From Candidatus Saccharimonadales bacterium (lineage in GTDB: Bacteria; Patescibacteriota; Saccharimonadia; Saccharimonadales; Saccharimonadaceae): a stretch of 64,000 bases of DNA. Under the pieces are notes generated by a model. The model did no database searches, was not told the DNA's origin, and saw only the letters and a list, made by a program, of their open reading frames with translations. Position 1 is the stretch's first letter, and each line of letters begins with the position of its first letter. Of the stretch, positions 34,044 through 40,937 are shown piece after piece. The stretch spans positions 1-64,000 of the forward strand of contig JBDSSF010000004.1 of the NCBI GenBank assembly GCA_039928925.1. Direction: 5' to 3'. Position numbers and translations under genes: made by a program.

Positions 34044-35786
34044 ATGCAACTAGAAATGATTCCAAAAAGTCGCTCAAAAATACTCGCCTTTATAACACTC
34101 GGTATTATGGCTGTATTTGTTGTGCGGCTTTTTTATTTACAGATTATCCAGCATGATTATTATGTTGGTCTTGCTAATAAAGAACAGCTCAAGCAATTAG
34201 TGATACCTCCAAAACGTGGTGAAATTTATATAATGGATGGATCTACCCCTGTTAAGGCTGTCCTCAATGAGACAGTGTATACTATGTTTGTCGATCCTGT
34301 AACTGTTAAAAATCCATCAGGAATTATCGATACATTGCGCCAGGTTGCTGGTGGTAACATGCGTGATGACCCAGCTGGTTTAATAGCAACGAAAGATTCT
34401 CGTTATCAGATTCTTGCAACAAAATTAACGCGAACGCAAGCTGAGCTCATTAAAGCGAAGTCGTATGCAGGTATAGGCTTTCAAGAGGAGAGCCAGCGAG
34501 TCTATCCAGAAGGTCAGCTTGCAGCCCAAGTGTTTGGATTTGTAGATTATGAGGGTAAAGGTCAGTATGGAATAGAAGGTGGCCTTAATGACCGCCTAAC
34601 TGGTAAAGAAGGTTTACTGCAATCTGTTACCGACGTAAGTAATGTTCCTCTGACTATTGGTAATAACAATATTAATCGTCCTGCAATCAATGGGGATAAT
34701 GTTGTTTTGACAGTTGATCGCAATGTTCAAGCGTACGCCGAAAAAGCACTTGCGGCTGGTTTGCAAAAATCAGGTGCTACTAATGGAAGTGTTATGGTAA
34801 TGGATCCGCAGTCGGGTAAAATCATGGCAATGGCAAATCTCCCAACATACAAGCCGGCTGAATATAATACTGTTCAAGATGCCGCTGCATTTAATAATTC
34901 AACGATAAGTGAGCCATATGAAGCTGGATCTGATATTAAAACCCTTACAGTTGCGACGGGGCTAGATAAGGGTGTTATTGAGCCTGACTCTACATATAAT
35001 AATACGGACTACATTACAGTGGGTGATAAAGTAATTAGTAATGCAACAAAAGGCCAGACGGGTAATATTACTATTCAACATGCACTTAATTACTCACTAA
35101 ACACCGGTATGGTGACAGTTGCTGAGCGCTTAGGTGATGGGGTTAACATAAATTTAAATGCTCGTAATACAATGTACCAGTATTTTCATGACAAATTTAG
35201 ACTCGGTCAGACGACGGGTATAGAGCTTGCAAATGAAGCTAAAGGAACAATTATTCCTCCTACTGATCCAGATGGTGGGGCCGTACGATATTCAAATATG
35301 GCTTTTGGACAAGGGATGGATGTCACGATCATGCAGGTGTGTGCTGCTTTTAGTACCATTATTAATGGTGGAACATATTACACACCTTCTGTTGTCGGTG
35401 GCACAATGAGCGATGACGGCACAAATTTCACGCCGGCAGCAGCAAAACCATCACAAAAAAATGTTATTAGCCAGGTTGCTTCAGATAAGGTACGAAATAT
35501 GATTCATGAGGCAAGGAGTACGTTTTACGCAGGTACAGACAGGCCAGGATATTTTATTGGGGGTAAGACAGGTACATCTCAAACTCTCATTAATGGCAAC
35601 TATGATAATAATCAGACAATCGGAACGTACCTCGGTTTTGGCGGCGTTGATCAGCCAAAATATGTCATAATGGTTGAAGTATCTGGTAAAAATATGAATC
35701 TAGTTGGAAATAAAGACGCAATGCCAATTTTTACCGATATTTCTAACTGGATGCTTAATTACTTGAAACTGCAACCGAAGGGATAA
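34044..35786 (+). CDS. ftsI: Penicillin-binding protein, septal transpeptidase FtsI/PBP2
   Basis: Class B transpeptidase cross-linking septal peptidoglycan outside the membrane. One N-terminal helix (~12-32), dimerisation domain (~50-220), then the transpeptidase domain with SxxK as SDIK (Ser ~296, in EAGSDIKT), SxN as SLN (~351) and KTGT (~508). The usual EPGSTFK reads EAGSDIK, a change next to the nucleophile. 580 aa; no PASTA domain. Overlaps nothing; mraY starts 1 bp after the stop. Confidence 0.93.
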   Translation: MQLEMIPKSRSKILAFITLGIMAVFVVRLFYLQIIQHDYYVGLANKEQLKQLVIPPKRGEIYIMDGSTPVKAVLNETVYTMFVDPVTVKNPSGIIDTLRQVAGGNMRDDPAGLIATKDSRYQILATKLTRTQAELIKAKSYAGIGFQEESQRVYPEGQLAAQVFGFVDYEGKGQYGIEGGLNDRLTGKEGLLQSVTDVSNVPLTIGNNNINRPAINGDNVVLTVDRNVQAYAEKALAAGLQKSGATNGSVMVMDPQSGKIMAMANLPTYKPAEYNTVQDAAAFNNSTISEPYEAGSDIKTLTVATGLDKGVIEPDSTYNNTDYITVGDKVISNATKGQTGNITIQHALNYSLNTGMVTVAERLGDGVNINLNARNTMYQYFHDKFRLGQTTGIELANEAKGTIIPPTDPDGGAVRYSNMAFGQGMDVTIMQVCAAFSTIINGGTYYTPSVVGGTMSDDGTNFTPAAAKPSQKNVISQVASDKVRNMIHEARSTFYAGTDRPGYFIGGKTGTSQTLINGNYDNNQTIGTYLGFGGVDQPKYVIMVEVSGKNMNLVGNKDAMPIFTDISNWMLNYLKLQPKG

Positions 35787-35787
35787 T

Positions 35788-36828
35788 ATGACAGAGTTAG
35801 CACTTCACAATTTTACACATGAAATGACACAAACCTTTTTACTTAGTGTTGGTGCATTTTTACTTGCAATGCTCCTGACGCCACTCTATACATCTGTTGC
35901 GTATAAGTATAAATTTTGGAAAAAACAGCGAGTGACCAGTACGACAGGTGAAAAACTCGAAATATTTACTAAGCTACACGCTGATAAGTTCAAGCGTAAT
36001 ATTCCAACAATGGCGGGACTCATCGGAGTAGTTTCAATCACGCTAATAACATTTTTTTATAATCTTGATCGTGCACAGACTTGGCTGCCACTCGCTGCAC
36101 TCGTAGGCGGTGGGGCGGTTGGGTTACTTGACGATGTCATTAATATCCGCGGACGTGGACTTGGCGTGGCTGGGCTTCGTTCGAGTTTTAAGTTTGCTAT
36201 GATAACTATTTTGGCCCTGGTACTAGGATGGTTCTTTTATTATAAACTTGGTATTAACGCAGTACATATTCCATTTGTTGGTGATATTTTCCTTGGTTGG
36301 TTAATCGTGCCTTTGTTTGTCTTTGCTGTGGTAGCAACAAGCAATGCGGTAAACATAAGTGATGGCTTAGACGGTTTGGCCGGTGGCCTGCTTACTATTA
36401 GCTTTGGAGTTTTCGGTCTAATAGCACTTTTACAAGGTCAACTTGCACTGTCCGGATTTTGCTTTACGGCAGTGGGTGCGTTACTGAGCTATCTTTGGTT
36501 TAATATTTATCCAGCAAGGTTCTTTATGGGTGATGTAGGTAGTTTTGCATTTGGTACGAGTCTTGGCGTTGTTGCAATGCTGACTAACACGCTCTTTCTT
36601 CTACCGGTCATAGGAATAATATTCGTGATTGAAGTTGGGTCAAGCGCAATTCAAATTCTTAGTAAGAAATTATTCCATCGTAAAGTTTTTTTGTCAGCAC
36701 CAATCCACCATCACTTAGAGGCAAAAGGCTGGCCAGAAACAAAAGTCACCATGAGATTTTGGGTGATCGCTTGTGTTAGTGGATTTATAGGTATTTTGCT
36801 CGCGCTTTCTGGTGGTCATATTACATGA
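35788..36828 (+). CDS. mraY: Phospho-N-acetylmuramoyl-pentapeptide transferase MraY
   Basis: Makes lipid I from UDP-MurNAc-peptide and undecaprenyl phosphate in the membrane. Multi-pass, with the catalytic loops VGLLDDVINIRGRGLG (~111-126), NAVNISDGLDGLAGG (~187-201), FMGDVGSFAFG (~245-255) and the HHHLE segment near the end. 346 aa. The stop overlaps ftsW by 4 bp. Confidence 0.95.
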   Translation: MTELALHNFTHEMTQTFLLSVGAFLLAMLLTPLYTSVAYKYKFWKKQRVTSTTGEKLEIFTKLHADKFKRNIPTMAGLIGVVSITLITFFYNLDRAQTWLPLAALVGGGAVGLLDDVINIRGRGLGVAGLRSSFKFAMITILALVLGWFFYYKLGINAVHIPFVGDIFLGWLIVPLFVFAVVATSNAVNISDGLDGLAGGLLTISFGVFGLIALLQGQLALSGFCFTAVGALLSYLWFNIYPARFFMGDVGSFAFGTSLGVVAMLTNTLFLLPVIGIIFVIEVGSSAIQILSKKLFHRKVFLSAPIHHHLEAKGWPETKVTMRFWVIACVSGFIGILLALSGGHIT

Positions 36829-38114
36829 GAAGTTCACTTGTTAAGAGTACAACTGAGAGGGTGAAGTCCGTCATCCGTCGACACCGTGCTGATCATCAGA
36901 TAATTATGTATATGGGCATACTCATGATGCTCGGGTTGGTAGTTATTTATGCTATTGGCCCACAGAGAGCGAACGTTTTAAATAATGCATACGGAGCAGA
37001 TTATTCAAACTCATACTTTTTTATTAAGCAGGCAGTGAGCCTTGCACTTGCCCTCGGGTCATTTGCATTAATGTCTGTTATCCCAGTTCGATTCTTCCAA
37101 AAGTATGCTAAAAATATACTTTTGATCGGATTTGCATCCTGCGCGCTTCTATATTTACTCGGAAATGTTGGCCATGTTAGCCAGGTTGTTCAATGTAGCC
37201 TAGGTGCATGCCGATGGTTCTCACTTGGCCCGCTCGGTACTATTCAGCCAGCAGAATTTTTGAAGTTTGGTTTGTTGCTGTTCGTCGCAAGTTTTCTAGG
37301 GATGCGCGTTAATCAAGGGCTTATAAATGATGTTCATCGTACGCTAATTCCTATTGGCGTGGTCGCACTTATTTCAATCATTTTTGTTATCGGTCTCCAA
37401 CAAGATATGGGAACTGGCCTCGCACTTGTCGCTATTTTGGCAAGTATGCTCGTTATGGCTGGTCTTCATAAGAAGTATGGCGCAATTTTACTTGCAGGTG
37501 TTGTACTGCTGGGGATAGGTCTTATTCTTATAGCACCGCATCGATTAGAGCGCGTGGGCACATTCTTTGCAGGGGACAGTGCATCAACAGATAATGCGAA
37601 TGATTATCATATTGTCCATGCAAAAATTGCTATCGGTAGTGGGGGACTGAGCGGAGTAGGTATTGGCAATAGTGTACAGGCAACGGGCTATCTTCCGGAA
37701 GCAATTAATGACTCGGTATTTGCAATTATGGGCGAAACCTTTGGGTTTACCGGTTTAGTTGTTATTCTGGCACTGTTTACAGCACTTCTGATGCGTCTGC
37801 TTAGGATAGCTGACCATTTAACTGATATGAGAATGAAGTTGATCGTAGCGGGTGTATTTGGCTGGCTAGGTGCACATGTTATATTGAATGTAGCTGCCAT
37901 GATTGGAGTATTTCCACTGACAGGCATAACATTACCGTTACTTAGTTTCGGCGGGACAAGCATGATATTTATTGCCGGAGCGCTTGGACTTGCATTCCAA
38001 TTGTCGCGTTACACCGAACACACATCAACTATAAAGGAGAAGAGCCATGAAAATCCTAGCAGTCGGCGGGGGATCGGGCGGACACGTGACGCCAGTCGCC
38101 GCCGTTCTTCGTGA
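36825..38114 (+). CDS. ftsW: Lipid II polymerase FtsW (SEDS family)
   Basis: Peptidoglycan glycosyltransferase acting with FtsI. About ten membrane helices, with GACRWFSLGPLGTIQPAEFLKFGLL split around ~126-150, LQQDMGTGLAL (~188-198), and the late LPLLSFGGTSMIFIAGALG (~375-393). The end runs 68 bp into murG, giving a basic tail (RRGIGRTRDASRRRSS). Because murG's start is secure, either the overlap is real or ftsW stops are displaced; the sequence shows the overlap directly. Confidence 0.93.
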   Translation: MRSSLVKSTTERVKSVIRRHRADHQIIMYMGILMMLGLVVIYAIGPQRANVLNNAYGADYSNSYFFIKQAVSLALALGSFALMSVIPVRFFQKYAKNILLIGFASCALLYLLGNVGHVSQVVQCSLGACRWFSLGPLGTIQPAEFLKFGLLLFVASFLGMRVNQGLINDVHRTLIPIGVVALISIIFVIGLQQDMGTGLALVAILASMLVMAGLHKKYGAILLAGVVLLGIGLILIAPHRLERVGTFFAGDSASTDNANDYHIVHAKIAIGSGGLSGVGIGNSVQATGYLPEAINDSVFAIMGETFGFTGLVVILALFTALLMRLLRIADHLTDMRMKLIVAGVFGWLGAHVILNVAAMIGVFPLTGITLPLLSFGGTSMIFIAGALGLAFQLSRYTEHTSTIKEKSHENPSSRRGIGRTRDASRRRSS

Positions 38115-39207
38115 ATTAAGACAGCGTGATTCGAGTGTTGAAATTCGCTTTTGGTGTGATCGTAAGTTCTCGTCTCAGGCACGAAGTCTCATCGGTAATG
38201 TTGACTTAAATATTCCAGTCAGCACGGTCATCTCAGGTAAACTACGTAGGTATCACAACATACCAATATGGCGACAGCTTCTTAGGCCTTTTAGTATCGT
38301 ACTACCAAATATACGTGACGGAGCACTTGTCATTATCGGGTGTATACAGAGCATCGCCAAGTTACTCATATGGCGACCAGATGTTGTTTTTACAAAAGGC
38401 GGATACGTATGCTTACCGGTCGGCATTGCTGCAAGGTTACTCCGCATCCCACTTGTGATTCATGATTCAGATGCACACCCTGGGCTTACAAACAGAGTAC
38501 TTGCTAGATTTGCGCAGTCAATTGCAACTGGCGCACCATTAAAAAACTACTCTTACCCAGCAAGTATTACACGCTATGTCGGTATACCTATAGCAAATGA
38601 TTTTAAGCCACTAACATCTATTGAGCAACAAAACGTTAAGGCAGAACTGGGGTTTAATATACTTAAACCACTCATTGTTGTGACAGGAGGTGGTTTAGGT
38701 GCAAAGCGTATCAATGAGGCAGTTGCTAATGTTCTTCAAGATATAATCCAGCTAGGTTCGCTCGTTTTGATATCAGGTAGTCAGCAGTATGATGAAATGC
38801 GTTCAATGACACCAGAAAATGATTCTAGGTTTCAGCTTCACGCATTTGTATCTAGTGGTATGGCATCGATGTTGGGTGCTGCTGATATCGTTGTCACTCG
38901 TGCTGGAGCAACGACTATTTTGGAACTTGCAGCACTTGCAAAGCCAACTATACTTATACCAAACGGCTACCTTACCGGTGGCCATCAGTTAAAGAACGCG
39001 CAAGCTTATGCTGAAAATGGTGCGGTCATCATTATTGATGAGCACGATTTGGACGCAAATCCAAAAGTTTTAGTAAAAACTCTCCGTAATCTGCTCGATG
39101 ACTCAACAATGCGTACTCGTATGAGTGAAGATTTTCATTCATTTGCCAAGCCTCACGCGGCTAGTGATATGGCGGACATGATTATTGACGCTGCGAACCA
39201 GTCATAA
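38047..39207 (+). CDS. murG: UDP-GlcNAc:lipid I N-acetylglucosaminyltransferase MurG
   Basis: GT28 enzyme at the inner membrane face completing lipid II. The N-terminal GGGSGGHVTPVAAVL (~8-22), VVFTKGGYVCLPVGIAARL (~112-130), IHDSDAHPGLTNRVLARF (~138-155; usually HEQN, here HDSD) and the donor-site block GAADIVVTRAGATTILELAALAKP split around ~278-301 are present. AAAGGAG lies 6 nt before the ATG. 386 aa. The HEQN-to-HDSD change is notable. Confidence 0.94.
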   Translation: MKILAVGGGSGGHVTPVAAVLRELRQRDSSVEIRFWCDRKFSSQARSLIGNVDLNIPVSTVISGKLRRYHNIPIWRQLLRPFSIVLPNIRDGALVIIGCIQSIAKLLIWRPDVVFTKGGYVCLPVGIAARLLRIPLVIHDSDAHPGLTNRVLARFAQSIATGAPLKNYSYPASITRYVGIPIANDFKPLTSIEQQNVKAELGFNILKPLIVVTGGGLGAKRINEAVANVLQDIIQLGSLVLISGSQQYDEMRSMTPENDSRFQLHAFVSSGMASMLGAADIVVTRAGATTILELAALAKPTILIPNGYLTGGHQLKNAQAYAENGAVIIIDEHDLDANPKVLVKTLRNLLDDSTMRTRMSEDFHSFAKPHAASDMADMIIDAANQS

Positions 39208-39213
39208 ATTTGG

Positions 39214-39219
39214 TACAAT
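39214..39219 (+). promoter_or_regulatory. Extended -10 upstream of ftsQ
   Basis: TGG-TACAAT, 13 nt before ATG 39233; gives a leader of only a few nucleotides. Confidence 0.5.
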
Positions 39220-39232
39220 ACCTTTAGTTCTT

Positions 39233-40165
39233 ATGGCTTTATTTTCTAAAAAACAACCTGATGCGGCACGTCGTCGTAAAAGTGTGCCCGAACAACGGGT
39301 GTCTCCATTAGAGCTAGATGAAAAGTATAGTTTTAGGCGAAACCGGACACTAACGGGAAGTTCTTCGTCACGGATCGCAAGTGCAAACGAAGCGTCCGCA
39401 CAGATGAAATCTCCCCGTGTTCATATTCATGATCTTGCAAAAAAACGTCGTCATCTAGGCCTTACACTTTTTCTTGTTGTTGCAGTTCTAATGATCCTCT
39501 ATGGTATGCTAAGCCAGTTTACGGCAGGTGTCAGTTTACGAACTGATGACATTACGACAAAACTTAATGGATCGTATTCAAAAATAATCCAGGACTACTT
39601 TAATGCACAGCCTATAGAGAGGTTTCGTTTCCTGCTGAATATTGATCATCTTAGTACTTATGTTCAGACAATGGCTCCAGAAGTACTAAGTGTCACATCA
39701 ACTGGCTCTAACGGCGTCGGAACGACTAATATGACACTAACAATGCGTCATCCTGTTGCAGGGTGGAATATTCAGGGTAGTAAGCAATATGTTGATAGTA
39801 GCGGTACGGCATTCGAGCAAAACTATTTTGCAGAACCTGCCGTGCAGATCATTGATGATAGTGGCGTGACAGTTACCAGTGGTCAAGCAGTTGCGAGTAA
39901 TCGCTTTCTTAGTTTTGTCGGACGCCTTGTTGGGTCGGTAAAGGGTCAGGGTTATACGGCAGAACAGATTATTATACCTCGGGGGACTACCCGTCAGGTG
40001 GAGCTACGGCTCTTAGGTATTACATACCCAATAAAATTTTCAATTGACCGACCGGTAGGTGAGCAGACCGAAGACATGAGTAGGGCACTAGCATACCTTA
40101 AAGCGCAGAATGTTAATCCTCAGTATATCGATTTAAGGGTTAGTAACAAAGCGTTCTATAAGTAA
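39233..40165 (+). CDS. ftsQ: FtsQ/DivIB-like cell division protein
   Basis: Bitopic divisome scaffold. A basic cytoplasmic tail (~1-80, two Lys/Arg clusters) is followed by a membrane helix (~81-101) and an extracellular part with a POTRA-like region (~110-190) and a C-terminal beta domain. 310 aa. The call rests on topology, length and the location at the end of the dcw cluster. The frame is open further upstream, but ATG 39233 has a -10 box right before it. Confidence 0.78.
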   Translation: MALFSKKQPDAARRRKSVPEQRVSPLELDEKYSFRRNRTLTGSSSSRIASANEASAQMKSPRVHIHDLAKKRRHLGLTLFLVVAVLMILYGMLSQFTAGVSLRTDDITTKLNGSYSKIIQDYFNAQPIERFRFLLNIDHLSTYVQTMAPEVLSVTSTGSNGVGTTNMTLTMRHPVAGWNIQGSKQYVDSSGTAFEQNYFAEPAVQIIDDSGVTVTSGQAVASNRFLSFVGRLVGSVKGQGYTAEQIIIPRGTTRQVELRLLGITYPIKFSIDRPVGEQTEDMSRALAYLKAQNVNPQYIDLRVSNKAFYK

Positions 40166-40170
40166 TAGAT

Positions 40171-40196
40171 ATGAAAGGGGTAATCTACCCTTTCAT
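40171..40196 (+). terminator. Terminator of the dcw cluster
   Basis: ATGAAAGGG / CCCTTTCAT perfect 9-bp stem, 8-nt loop; moderately T-rich downstream. Confidence 0.6.
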
Positions 40197-40199
40197 ACA

Positions 40200-40220
40200 A
40201 ATGTTCTACTTTTGTTCTAT
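40200..40220 (+). repeat. Left copy of a 21-bp direct repeat
   Basis: AATGTTCTACTTTTGTTCTA plus one base; 18 of 21 positions match the copy at 40860-40880, exactly 660 bp away. Confidence 0.6.
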
Positions 40221-40262
40221 ATTTAGAAATATGTCAAAAAAACATATTAATATATATAAATA

Positions 40263-40334
40263 ATAAAAAAGCAAATAGGGCAGTAATAGAAAAAATAGGG
40301 CAGTAGGGCAATAAAAAAATAAAAAAGCAAATAG
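40263..40334 (+). repeat. Iteron-like AT-rich direct repeats
   Basis: Two identical 16-mers 56 bp apart (40263-40278, 40319-40334), enclosing two ATAGGGCAGTA copies 20 bp apart and a third GGGCA at 40306. Confidence 0.6.
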
Positions 40335-40362
40335 CAATAATTAGACCAAAAACTTACATAAA

Positions 40363-40371
40363 TGTGGATAA
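40363..40371 (-). promoter_or_regulatory. DnaA box
   Basis: TGTGGATAA, perfect consensus on the minus strand, 29 bp after the iteron-like repeats. Confidence 0.4.
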
Positions 40372-40565
40372 CTATTTGAACGGGTCTAGACCTAAATGTC
40401 GTAGACAGAATAACAACCTGTATGCTTCACAAGCACCTAAGTGATGTGTGTATATAGTCTAAGCAATAAATATAGTAACGATGTAAGTAGATTAATGAAT
40501 ATAAGTAACGCGAGTTAAATGAGTAGTATATACCCTCTTAGAATAGATATAAGTAAATTTTGTCT

Positions 40566-40599
40566 TACATATAGATGAGTACTCATTCATCTATATGTA
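40566..40599. repeat. 13-bp perfect inverted repeat
   Basis: TACATATAGATGA (40566-40578) and TCATCTATATGTA (40587-40599), 8-bp centre containing part of the palindrome TGAGTACTCA. Confidence 0.65.
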
Positions 40600-40859
40600 T
40601 TATATCTAATGTCGTAAAAGATATATTGTGCGACGTATAGTCACTATAACTTACATTACATACATTGCCTATAATTAACCAATATACCTAACGTTACCTA
40701 CTTACTTTTGTTCGACCATTCACACCCTACTACTTCACAACGTCCTTCACTACATTTATACTAGCTATATCAGATTTATATTCAGTCTGCAATTAGTAAG
40801 TATCTATGTGGATTTTGTAGTGTTTGCGCGACGATGTTTGGTTTATTTAGACAATATAT

Positions 40860-40880
40860 AATGTTCTATATTTGTTCTGT
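40860..40880 (+). repeat. Right copy of the 21-bp direct repeat
   Basis: AATGTTCTATATTTGTTCTG plus one base, matching 40200-40220 at 18 of 21 positions. Confidence 0.6.
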
Positions 40881-40937
40881 TTTGTGTTTACTATTAAAAA
40901 CATTGTTTATCTATTCGTTGATGAGTAGGGGGACGAT

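Larger units (their letters stand above)
40166..40937. other. Gene-free AT-rich segment at a transcription convergence point
   Basis: 772 bp with no credible ORF, lying between the 3' ends of rightward and leftward genes. Contents: direct repeats ATAAAAAAGCAAATAG (40263-40278, 40319-40334) and ATAGGGCAGTA (40275-40285, 40295-40305), a DnaA box, a 13-bp inverted repeat, and a ~21-bp near-identical repeat at both ends. It could be a replication terminus or other chromosomal cis-element; no function is proven. Confidence 0.6.

Noticed and set aside
40263-40334. CRISPR array
   Set aside because: Repeats are short (11-16 bp), AT-rich and irregularly spaced, with no cas genes nearby.
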